Assembly: GCA_016214955.1 (NCBI GenBank)
Contig: JACRMN010000027.1
Coordinates: 62,001 to 126,000, forward strand
From: Deltaproteobacteria bacterium
GTDB taxonomy: Bacteria > Myxococcota > Myxococcia > Myxococcales > Anaeromyxobacteraceae
Direction of reading: 5' to 3'
Length of the DNA: 64,000 bases
Of the stretch, positions 1 through 6,994 are shown one piece after another (the first letter of the stretch is position 1; every line of letters begins with the position of its first letter). The notes beneath the pieces are model-generated. The model was not told where the DNA came from. It worked only from the letters and a program-made list of their open reading frames with translations, and did not search any database. The position numbers and the translations under genes were made by a program.

Positions 1-397
1 CGCCGGCCTCGGCCGAGGCGGCGCCGTGCCGCGCGGCCGCCAGGTCGGCCCAGGCGCTGGGGACGAGCAGCGGGACGCGGAGGGTCCCGGCCACCGCCAG
101 CGTCTCGTAGGCCTGGATGTAGAGGAGCTGTCCCGAAGGCGGGCGGGCGATGGCCGCCTGGTCGCGGTTGGCGGTGAAGCTCCCGGCGGCGGTGAGGGTG
201 GGCAGGAGCGCCGAGGCCGACTGGCGCACCAGCGCACTCGCCTCCTCGGCGCGGCTCCGGGCCAAGGCGGCGGCCGGTGCCTGGGCCTCCAGCGCCTGCA
301 GGGCGTCGGGCAGGCCGAGGGTGACCGGCTCGGCGGCGAACGCCCACGGCGGGGCGAGGGCGAGCAGGGTGGCGAGGGGGGCGAGGCGTGGGCGCAT
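1..397 (-). CDS. TolC-family outer-membrane efflux protein (N-terminal part, cut by window edge)
   Basis: Only the first 132 codons are inside the window; the rest lies to the left. The product starts MRPRLAPLATLLALAPPWAF, a signal peptide with probable cleavage after AFA-A. It continues with an Ala/Leu-rich helical segment containing LPDALQALEAQAP, typical of the first helix of TolC/OEP proteins. A GGAGCTC ribosome-binding site precedes the ATG at 397. The gene is divergent from the hlyD/ABC operon at 788, and the set would form a tripartite envelope-spanning exporter, with this protein as the outer-membrane channel. The family call rests on the N-terminus and the context, because the OEP repeats are not visible here. 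Confidence 0.75.
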   Translation of the reverse strand, partial: MRPRLAPLATLLALAPPWAFAAEPVTLGLPDALQALEAQAPAAALARSRAEEASALVRQSASALLPTLTAAGSFTANRDQAAIARPPSGQLLYIQAYETLAVAGTLRVPLLVPSAWADLAAARHGAASAEAG

Positions 398-452
398 GGG
401 GAGCTCCGCGGGGCCTTTCCCGGAGGGGGCCGGCACTGGGCCGCGTGCGAGG

Positions 453-474
453 CAGCAAGCCGGGTTGCTTGCTG
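453..474. repeat. 8-bp inverted repeat in the tolC leader region
   Basis: CAGCAAGC (453-460), loop CGGGTT, GCTTGCTG (467-474). No T-run follows on either strand, so it is not an obvious intrinsic terminator. It lies 56 bases upstream of the tolC start and could be a regulator site or a 5'-UTR hairpin. Confidence 0.4.
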
Positions 475-652
475 GGCCGCTGCCAGAGCAAGGACGGTGC
501 CGCCGGGCGACGGCAGCGGTGTCGCACCGATTCGAGCACGGTTCGAGCCCCGGTGGTGGACCCCGGGCCCTCCCGCCCTTCGGGACTCCGTACGGCCGCG
601 TCGGATCTCCTTACATGCGCGGCGCCCCTGAACGGAGCAGGATGCGGGCAAG

Positions 653-668
653 CCCTCGAATTCGAGGG
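653..668. promoter_or_regulatory. Perfect 16-bp palindrome, candidate operator
   Basis: CCCTCGAATTCGAGGG is an uninterrupted palindrome 120 bases upstream of the hlyD start, in the divergent efflux promoter region. Size and symmetry fit a dimeric repressor such as a TetR-type protein; related ybhGFSR systems are controlled by a TetR-family regulator (CecR). No regulator gene lies beside it in this window. Confidence 0.45.
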
Positions 669-787
669 GGCCGCCGCGTCCCGCCGTCCGGCACGCACCT
701 TGCCCTAGGCGCGGCCAGCGCGGCCGCCGAGCCGCACGGCGCCACCGGCGATGTCCGCCGGGACCGCCGCCGCCCAGGAGCCTGCCG

Positions 788-1828
788 ATGCGCCGATTCG
801 TCATCGCCCTCGCTGCCGTGGTCCTCGTGCTCTCCGCGCTGCTCTTCGTCCGGCTGCGGCTGCAGCGGGCCCAGGCGGCCGGCCCGTCGGGCGGGTCGGG
901 GGAGATCGAGGGGACCCAGGTGGACCTCTCGGCGCGAATCAGCGCCCGGGTCGAGTCGCAGCCGGTGAAGAAGGGCGCCTCGGTGAAGAAGGGCGACCTG
1001 CTCCTGACGCTGGACTGCGCCGACACCCGCGCCGCCCTGGCCGAGGCCGAGGCGCGGCTCGGCGCCGCCGAGGCGCAGGCGGCGGCGGCCGGGGCCTCCA
1101 CCGAGGCCTCGCGCCGTCAGCGCGAGGCGGCGGCGGCGGGCCAGATGGCGGCGAAGGCGCAGGCCGAGGCGCTGGCGGCCCAGCGCGACGCGGCGGTGCG
1201 GCAGGCAGGCCGCCTCGACGCCGTGCAGGGCGACGTGGCGGTCTCGAGCCGCGACCAGACGCGGGCCTCTGCCGAGGGGCTCACGCGCCAGACCGAGGCG
1301 GCGCTGGCCCAGGCCAGGGCCAGCGAGCAGCAGGCCACCGCCGCCGGCGCCCAGATCCGCGCCGCCGGCGCCCAGGCGGTGGCGGCCGAGGCGCAGCGCC
1401 GGGCGGCCGAGGCCTCGGTGGCCCGGGCCCGGCTGCTGGCCGACGAGTGCCGGGTGGTGGCTCCGCGGGACGCGGTGGTGGAGGAGCTTCCCCGCGAGCC
1501 GGGCGAGCTGGTGGCCGCCGGGCAGGTGCTGGTGCGCCTGGTGGACCTGGCGGAGGTGAAGGCGGTCTTCTACCTGCCCAACGCCGAGCTGGCCGCCGCC
1601 CGCCCCGGCGGCAAGGCGCAGGTGGTGGCCGACGCCTGGCCGGGCCAGGTGTTCGAGGGCGAGGTGCGCACCGTGGCGGTGAAGGCCGAGTTCACTCCGC
1701 GCAACATCCAGACCCGCACCGACAGGGACCGGCTCGTCTACCCGGTGGAGGTCTGGGTCTCGAACCGCGAGGGCAAGCTCCGGCCCGGCATGCCGGTGCA
1801 GGTCACGCTGGCGGGCGCGGAGCGGTAG
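788..1828 (+). CDS. HlyD-family periplasmic adaptor (membrane fusion protein) of ABC exporter
   Basis: The 346-residue protein has an N-terminal membrane anchor at about residues 4-26. A first half-lipoyl domain follows (around ARVESQPVKKGASVKKGDLL, residues 52-71), then a long Ala/Glu/Arg-rich coiled-coil hairpin (about 85-215). The second half-lipoyl domain (RDAVVEELPREPGELVAAGQ) and a beta-barrel region complete it. This is the standard order for adaptors linking an inner-membrane pump to TolC. CAGGAG lies 8 bases before the ATG. The stop codon overlaps the GTG start of the next gene by one base (TAGTG), indicating one operon with the ABC ATPases and permeases. It resembles E. coli YbhG in size and context; the substrate is unknown. 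Confidence 0.9.
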   Translation: MRRFVIALAAVVLVLSALLFVRLRLQRAQAAGPSGGSGEIEGTQVDLSARISARVESQPVKKGASVKKGDLLLTLDCADTRAALAEAEARLGAAEAQAAAAGASTEASRRQREAAAAGQMAAKAQAEALAAQRDAAVRQAGRLDAVQGDVAVSSRDQTRASAEGLTRQTEAALAQARASEQQATAAGAQIRAAGAQAVAAEAQRRAAEASVARARLLADECRVVAPRDAVVEELPREPGELVAAGQVLVRLVDLAEVKAVFYLPNAELAAARPGGKAQVVADAWPGQVFEGEVRTVAVKAEFTPRNIQTRTDRDRLVYPVEVWVSNREGKLRPGMPVQVTLAGAER

Positions 1829-2580
1829 TGGACGCCGAGCTCTCCGAGAGCGGCGCCCCGGCGCTGGAGGCCCTGGGGCTCGCCAAGCGCTTCGGCGCGG
1901 TGGAGGCGCTGCGCGGCCTCTCCTTCGCGGTGCGGCCCGGCGAGCTCTACGGCCTCGTCGGCCCCGACGGCGCCGGCAAGACCACCGCCATCCGGGCGCT
2001 GGCCGGGCTGCTCGAGCCCGACGCCGGCGAGGCCCGGGTGCTGGGGCGCGACCCGCAGCGGGGCGGCGCCGTCTTCCGCGAGTCGCTGGGGCTCATGCCG
2101 CAGCAGTACAGCCTCTACCGCGACCTCTCGGTGGACGAGAACCTGCGCTTCTTCTCGCGGCTCTACGCGCTGCCGCGGGCCGCCTACCGGGAGCGGCGCC
2201 AGCGGCTCCTCCACCTCACCCGGCTGGATCGCTTCGCCGGCCGCCGCGCCGACCAGCTCTCCGGCGGCATGTACAAGAAGCTGGCGCTGGCCTGCGCGCT
2301 CCTCCACGAGCCCCGGGTGCTGATGCTCGACGAGCCCACCAACGGCGTGGACCCGGTCTCGCGCCGCGAGCTCTGGGCGCTGCTCCACGAGTTCGTCCAC
2401 GGCGGCATGACGGTGCTGGTCTCCACGCCCTACATGGACGAGGCCGAGCGCTGCAGCCGGGTGGGGCTGCTCCACGCCGGGCGCCTCCTGCTGGAGGGAC
2501 CGCCGCTCGAGCTCCTGGCCCGCACCGGGGCCCAGACCTTCGAGGAGCTGTTCGTCCAGCGCATCGGGGAGGCCGCCTGA
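1828..2580 (+). CDS. ABC exporter ATPase 1 (YbhF N-half-like; H-loop histidine missing)
   Basis: The 250-residue nucleotide-binding protein starts at the GTG overlapping the hlyD stop. Walker A is GPDGAGKT (about 45-52), the Q-loop lies in MPQQYSLY, the signature is LSGGM (144-148) and Walker B is VLMLDEP (164-170). The switch histidine expected after the D-loop is replaced: the segment reads VSTPYMDEAE rather than TH-DEAE. The signature is intact. It should pair with the second ATPase (2577-3524), and in the heterodimer its LSGG completes the ATP site built on the partner's Walker A. The two proteins correspond to the two halves of YbhF/RbbA-type fused ATPases, here encoded separately. Confidence 0.9.
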   Translation: MDAELSESGAPALEALGLAKRFGAVEALRGLSFAVRPGELYGLVGPDGAGKTTAIRALAGLLEPDAGEARVLGRDPQRGGAVFRESLGLMPQQYSLYRDLSVDENLRFFSRLYALPRAAYRERRQRLLHLTRLDRFAGRRADQLSGGMYKKLALACALLHEPRVLMLDEPTNGVDPVSRRELWALLHEFVHGGMTVLVSTPYMDEAERCSRVGLLHAGRLLLEGPPLELLARTGAQTFEELFVQRIGEAA

Positions 2581-3524
2581 CCCCCACCGCCGCCATCCGG
2601 GCCCGGGGCCTGACCCGCCGCTTCGGCGCCTTCACCGCCGTGGACGCCGTCAGCTTCGACGTCGAGCCCGGCGAGATCTTCGGCTACCTGGGGGCCAACG
2701 GCGCCGGCAAGTCCACCACCATCCGCATGCTCTGCGGCCTGCTGGCGCCCAGCGAGGGCCAGGCCGAGGTGGCCGGCCACGACGTCCGCACCGACCCCGA
2801 CGCGGTCAAGGCGGCCATCGGCTACATGTCCCAGAAGTTCTCCCTCTACCTCGACCTGCCGGTGGCCGAGAACCTGGAGTTCTTCGGCGGCGCCTACGGC
2901 CTCGAGGGCAAGGCCCTGGCCGACCGCATCGGCGAGCTCACCGAGCTCCTGGAGCTGCGCGAGGTGGCCCGCACCGCCACCGGCGCGCTGCCCGGTGGGC
3001 TGCGGCAGCGGGTGGCGCTGGCCGGCGCCATCCTCCACCGGCCCCGCATCCTCTTCCTCGACGAGCCCACCGCCGGCGTGGACCCGGTGGTGCGGCGCCA
3101 CTTCTGGAAGCTCATCCGCGAGCTCTCGGCCGCGGGCACCACCATCTTCGTCACCACCCACTACCTCGACGAGGCCGAGTACTGCCGGCGCATCGGCCTC
3201 ATGGTCGACGGCAAGCTGGTGGCGCTCGACACCCCGGCGGCGCTGAAGCGCACCTTCGTGCCGGAGCGGGTGCTGGTGGCCCACGGCCGCGGCCTGCTGG
3301 CGGCGGCGCCGGCGCTGGCGGCGCGCCCCGGGGTGGTGGCCGTCGAGCCCTTCGGCGCCGCGCTCCACCTGCGGGTGGACCAGGAGGCCTGGGGCCCGGA
3401 GGCGGTGCGGGAGGCCCTGGCCGCCGCCGGCGCCACCGAGGTGAAGGTGGAGCCCGGGGAAGCGTCGCTGGAGGACGTGTTCCTGGCGGCGGTGGGGCGC
3501 GCCGCCCCGGAGGGGCGCCCGTGA
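2577..3524 (+). CDS. ABC exporter ATPase 2 (YbhF C-half-like), probable CTG start
   Basis: The reading frame is conserved upstream of the first GTG (2640). Residues AIRARGLTRRFGAFTAVDAV form the usual first strand before Walker A and are coded from about 2595, so a 2640 start would truncate the domain. No ATG, GTG or TTG is available upstream in frame. The CTG at 2577 overlaps the preceding TGA (CTGA), mimicking the ATGA/GTGA couplings used throughout this window, and gives about 315 residues. Walker A is GANGAGKST and the H-loop is intact (VTTHYLDEAEYC). The signature is altered to LPGGLRQR. It should dimerise with ATPase 1 and drive the two ABC-2 permeases downstream. The exact start is an inference. 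Confidence 0.85.
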   Translation: MTPTAAIRARGLTRRFGAFTAVDAVSFDVEPGEIFGYLGANGAGKSTTIRMLCGLLAPSEGQAEVAGHDVRTDPDAVKAAIGYMSQKFSLYLDLPVAENLEFFGGAYGLEGKALADRIGELTELLELREVARTATGALPGGLRQRVALAGAILHRPRILFLDEPTAGVDPVVRRHFWKLIRELSAAGTTIFVTTHYLDEAEYCRRIGLMVDGKLVALDTPAALKRTFVPERVLVAHGRGLLAAAPALAARPGVVAVEPFGAALHLRVDQEAWGPEAVREALAAAGATEVKVEPGEASLEDVFLAAVGRAAPEGRP

Positions 3525-4645
3525 GCCGCTCGCGCCCGGCCCGCTTCGCCATCCGCATCGGCGCCATGGCGTCGAAGGAGGTGCTCCACATCGTCCGCGA
3601 CCCGCGCACGCTGATCCTGGCCTTCGTCATGCCGCTGGTGCTGCTGCTGCTCTTCGGCTACGGCGTCTCCTTCGACCTGGAGCGGCTGCCGCTGGCGGTG
3701 GCCGACGCCGACGGCACGCCGGCCTCGCGGGCGCTGGTCGACGCCTTCGCGCGCAACGGCGAGTTCACCCTGGCCCGGTCGCTGGCGCCGGAGGAGGCGG
3801 AGCGGCTCTTCCAGCGCGGCCAGGCGGTGGCGGCCCTGGTCATCCGGCCCGGCTACGGGCGCGACAGGGCGCGGGGGCAGGCCGCCGAGGTGGGGCTGCT
3901 GGTGGACGGCGCCGACGCCTCCACCGCCAGCCAGGTGCTGCAGAAGGCCTCGGCCATCGCCCGGGCCGAGGGGCTGCGCGACCTGCCTCGCGGCGCCGTC
4001 CCCTTCGAGGTCCGCACCTGGACCCGCTACAACCCCACCGCCCGCTCGGCCATCTTCATGGTGCCGGGCCTCACCGTCTACCTGCTGGCGCTGGGGGCGG
4101 TGCTCCTCACCGCCCTCACCATCGCCGGCGAGTGGGAGCGGGGCTCGATGGAGCAGCTCTTCGCCTCGCCCGTGGGCCGGGTGGAGATCATCCTCGGCAA
4201 GATCCTCCCCTACCTGGCGCTGGGGCTGGTCCAGCTCCTCATGGTGGTGGCGGTGGGGGCCACCGCCTTCGACGTGCCGGTGCGCGGCAGCCTGGCGCTG
4301 CTCTTCGTCATCGGCTTCGCCTTCCTGGCCGGGATGCTGGGCCAGGGGCTCTTCATCTCGGTGGTCACCAAGAACCAGCTGGTGGCCACCCAGGCTGGCA
4401 CGCTCTCCTCCCTGCTGCCCTCGCTGCTCCTCTCGGGGATGCTCTTCCCCATCGAGAACATGCCGCTGCCGCTGCAGGCCCTCTCCCGCGTCATCCCGGC
4501 CCGCTACTTCGTCCACGGGCTACGAGGCATCCTCCTCAAGGGCAACGGCCTCGCCGACCTCTGGCCCGACCTCTTGGCGCTGGTGATCTTCGCGGTGGCC
4601 ATCCTGGCCGTCTCCACCGCCCGCTTCGGGAGGCGCATCGCATGA
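3521..4645 (+). CDS. ABC-2 type permease 1 (YbhS-like)
   Basis: The 374-residue inner-membrane permease overlaps the upstream ATPase stop by 4 bases (GTGA). The first transmembrane segment is about residues 28-46 (TLILAFVMPLVLLLLFGYGV). A large periplasmic loop with the motif AVADADGTPASRAL follows, then five hydrophobic segments in the C-terminal half, including the conserved EWERGSMEQLFASPV amphipathic segment and a final PARYFVHGLRGILLKG. This architecture is that of ABC-2 exporters. It probably forms a heterodimer with the next gene; the substrate is unknown. Confidence 0.88.
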   Translation: MSRSRPARFAIRIGAMASKEVLHIVRDPRTLILAFVMPLVLLLLFGYGVSFDLERLPLAVADADGTPASRALVDAFARNGEFTLARSLAPEEAERLFQRGQAVAALVIRPGYGRDRARGQAAEVGLLVDGADASTASQVLQKASAIARAEGLRDLPRGAVPFEVRTWTRYNPTARSAIFMVPGLTVYLLALGAVLLTALTIAGEWERGSMEQLFASPVGRVEIILGKILPYLALGLVQLLMVVAVGATAFDVPVRGSLALLFVIGFAFLAGMLGQGLFISVVTKNQLVATQAGTLSSLLPSLLLSGMLFPIENMPLPLQALSRVIPARYFVHGLRGILLKGNGLADLWPDLLALVIFAVAILAVSTARFGRRIA

Positions 4646-5769
4646 AGCGGCGCTGGCTCACCCACTACCGGGCGGTGGTCCTCAAGGAGTTCCGCCAGAC
4701 GCTGCGCGACCGGCGCATCATGTTCATGCTCGTCGCCGCGCCGCTCATCCAGACCATCCTCTTCGGCTTCGCGGTGGACTTCGACGTGGACCGGGTGCCC
4801 ACCGCCGTGGCCGACCTGGACCGCAGCGCCGAGAGCCGCGCCCAGGCCCGCCGGCTGCTGGCCGACGGCACCCTCCGCGAGCGGCTCCGCGTCCGCAGCG
4901 CCACCGAGGCCGACCGGATGCTGGACGAGGGGCGGGCCGCCGCCGCGCTGGTGCTGCCGCCCGGGTTCGGCGCCGACGCCGCCGCCGGCCGGACCGCGCG
5001 GGCGCAGCTGCTGGTGGACGGCACCGACCCGGTGCGAGCCGGCGCCGCGGGCAGCGCCGCCGGTGGGGCCTTCGCCGTCTCGGCCGCCGAGCGGGTGGCG
5101 GCGCGGGCCGGCGGGGCGGCGCCGGGCGGGGTGGTGCTCACGCCCCGCGTCCTCTACAACCCGCGGCTCCAGACCGCGGTCTACATCGTGCCCGGGATCC
5201 TGGCGATGCTGCTGGTGGTGGTGACCACCATCGTCACCGCCATGGGGCTCTCGCGGGAGCGGGAGATGGGCACGATGGAGCAGGTGCTGGTCACGCCCAT
5301 CCGCCCCTTCGTGCTGCTGGCGGGCAAGATGACCCCCTTCGTGGTCATCGGCCTCCTCGACGTGCTGCTGGCCCTCACCGCCATGAGCTGGATCTTTGCG
5401 GTGCCGCTGCGCGGCCCCTTCCTGGTGCTGCTCCTCGGCTCGGTGCTCTACCTCTGCTCCACCCTGGGCGTGGGGCTGCTGGTCTCCACCGTCTCGGCCA
5501 CCCAGCAGCAGTCCTTCCTGGGCGGCTTCCTCTTCGTTCTGCCGGCGGCGCTGCTCTCCGGGATCATGACGCCCATCCGCGCCATGCCCGGCTGGCTGCA
5601 GCTCGCCACCTGGGGCAACCCGCTGCGCTTCTACGCCGAGCTGATGCGCGGGGTGCTGCTGCGCGGCAGCGGCTTCGCCGAGATGTGGGTGCAGCTCCTG
5701 GTGCTGGCCGCCTACGGCACCTTCATCCTCTCGCTGGCGACCGCCCGGTTCCGGACGCAGGTGGGTTAG
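4642..5769 (+). CDS. ABC-2 type permease 2 (YbhR-like)
   Basis: The 375-residue protein starts at the ATG overlapping the previous TGA (ATGA). It is a paralogue of permease 1, with TM1 near IMFMLVAAPLIQTILFGFAV and a periplasmic domain with AVADLDRSAESRAQA. The conserved segment REREMGTMEQVLVTPIRP precedes four to five membrane helices. The last gene of the efflux operon, it completes an adaptor + two ATPases + two permeases set that matches the ybhGFSR arrangement, with TolC encoded divergently. A role in drug or solute export is likely, but the substrate cannot be read from sequence. Confidence 0.88.
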   Translation: MKRRWLTHYRAVVLKEFRQTLRDRRIMFMLVAAPLIQTILFGFAVDFDVDRVPTAVADLDRSAESRAQARRLLADGTLRERLRVRSATEADRMLDEGRAAAALVLPPGFGADAAAGRTARAQLLVDGTDPVRAGAAGSAAGGAFAVSAAERVAARAGGAAPGGVVLTPRVLYNPRLQTAVYIVPGILAMLLVVVTTIVTAMGLSREREMGTMEQVLVTPIRPFVLLAGKMTPFVVIGLLDVLLALTAMSWIFAVPLRGPFLVLLLGSVLYLCSTLGVGLLVSTVSATQQQSFLGGFLFVLPAALLSGIMTPIRAMPGWLQLATWGNPLRFYAELMRGVLLRGSGFAEMWVQLLVLAAYGTFILSLATARFRTQVG

Positions 5770-5814
5770 GAGAGAGACCGCCTTCCTCGCCCGGCCTGGT
5801 GTAGAAGCAGCAGC

Positions 5815-6963
5815 ATGTTCGAGATCCTCGACTGCCCCGTCGACCTGGTCGTGCCGGCGGGCCAGCACCCCCACTGCCTCGTCGCGCAGATCCCCGACAA
5901 CCTGCGCCGGTCCGACGCCGGCTACGTGGTGAGCGACCCGGCCGCCCAGTGGGAGCTGGTCCGCTCGGTCCTCGAGACCGCCAGCGGGGAGAGCCGCTTC
6001 GCCAAGCTCAACCTCCTGGTGCTCCCCGAGGGCTGCCTGCCGCTCGTCCACCTCGACGACATGCTGGCGTTCCTGGGCGCGCGCTTCCGCCCCAGCACGG
6101 TGACCATGTTCGGGCTCGAGCACGTCGCCCTGCGGACCTACCGGGAGCTCCTGGAGCGGCACCGCGACGACAACCCGCGGGCCCTGGAGCGCGTCCGGCA
6201 GGACCTCGCCGCCGGCGGCGGCGAGGAGGTGCCCGTCAACCTCTGCTGCATCGCCGTCAAGGAGCAGAGCGGCCGCCTCCGGGTCTTCCTGCAGGCCAAG
6301 GGCCACCCCTTCCACGGCGAGGAGTTCCTCGACAAGAGCCAGGACCTGTACCAGGGGCAGCACGTCTACTTCTTCCGCGGCCAGCCCTCCTTCAACTTCA
6401 TGGTGCTCGTCTGCCTGGACTACCTGTACCGGGACCTCTACAGCTCCAACATCCAGCAGATCGTGGACCACGCCGACCGGCTCTACTTCGCCAGCCGGCA
6501 GACGCTCGACGCGCTCTTCGTGATCCAGTGCAACCCCAAGCCCGAGCACCAGGCCTACCGGGGCATCCTCAGCGGGTTCTACGGCGAGTACCTGGCCGAC
6601 ACCCCCGGCGTGCGCGACACCGTGACCGTCTTCGGGAACTGCTCCGGGGAGAGCGCCGTCGAGGGCTCGCCGCCGGAGACCCGGTTCGGCTGCTCCTCGG
6701 CGGTCATCGGGAGCCGCCACCGGCTCCCCCACGTGGCGACCTCCGAGTTCCGCACCGACGACCTGGGCGGGGCCCCGCTCTACCGGCTCCGCTTCGGCAC
6801 CGAGACGCGCCTCTGCTACTTCAACCTCCCCCTGTATCACGAGCGCGATCCGCGCTCGACGCGGATTCCACTCAAGGTGCACGGCATCATGCGGCGCGCC
6901 CCGGGCGGCGGCTGGGCGAAGCTGACCGGCGAGGAGATCCAGCGGGGGCGCATCCAGGGCTGA
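5815..6963 (+). CDS. Stand-alone nitrilase-superfamily (carbon-nitrogen hydrolase-like) protein, function unknown
   Basis: The 382-residue protein has a Glu-Lys-Cys arrangement like that of carbon-nitrogen hydrolases. E72 lies in LLVLPEG, K162 in the strand-turn LQAKGHPFHGEEF (compare the family's yrKxhlf..E), and C200 in FMVLVCLDYLYRDL, where the catalytic Cys of nitrilases follows a buried strand. NLCCIAVKEQSGRLRVFLQ resembles the family's N-x-x-x-x-I...G strand pair. It is larger than simple amidases (about 270-300), with inserted segments at 100-140 and a charged C-terminus. Flanking genes are unrelated and the downstream gene is convergent, so context gives no substrate. It could be an amide or nitrile hydrolase, or a diverged non-catalytic member. 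Cytoplasmic: no signal peptide. Confidence 0.6.
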   Translation: MFEILDCPVDLVVPAGQHPHCLVAQIPDNLRRSDAGYVVSDPAAQWELVRSVLETASGESRFAKLNLLVLPEGCLPLVHLDDMLAFLGARFRPSTVTMFGLEHVALRTYRELLERHRDDNPRALERVRQDLAAGGGEEVPVNLCCIAVKEQSGRLRVFLQAKGHPFHGEEFLDKSQDLYQGQHVYFFRGQPSFNFMVLVCLDYLYRDLYSSNIQQIVDHADRLYFASRQTLDALFVIQCNPKPEHQAYRGILSGFYGEYLADTPGVRDTVTVFGNCSGESAVEGSPPETRFGCSSAVIGSRHRLPHVATSEFRTDDLGGAPLYRLRFGTETRLCYFNLPLYHERDPRSTRIPLKVHGIMRRAPGGGWAKLTGEEIQRGRIQG

Positions 6964-6994
6964 GGGGAAGCCGACGGGAGCGGCACCGCGTCCC

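Larger units (their letters stand above)
398..787. promoter_or_regulatory. Divergent promoter region between tolC and the hlyD/ABC operon
   Basis: This 390-base stretch has no convincing gene. It holds an 8-bp inverted repeat (CAGCAAGC with a 6-base loop, 453-474) and a perfect 16-bp palindrome (653-668). Because both flanking operons read outward, promoters for both should lie here, and the palindrome is the best operator candidate. No clear -35/-10 pair stands out by eye. Confidence 0.5.

Noticed and set aside
453-474. Hairpin upstream of tolC as an intrinsic terminator
   Set aside because: No T-run on either strand and it lies in a divergent promoter region where no transcript should end.
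2640-3524. GTG at 2640 as the start of the second ABC ATPase
   Set aside because: It would remove the conserved strand and loop before Walker A that is coded in frame upstream.
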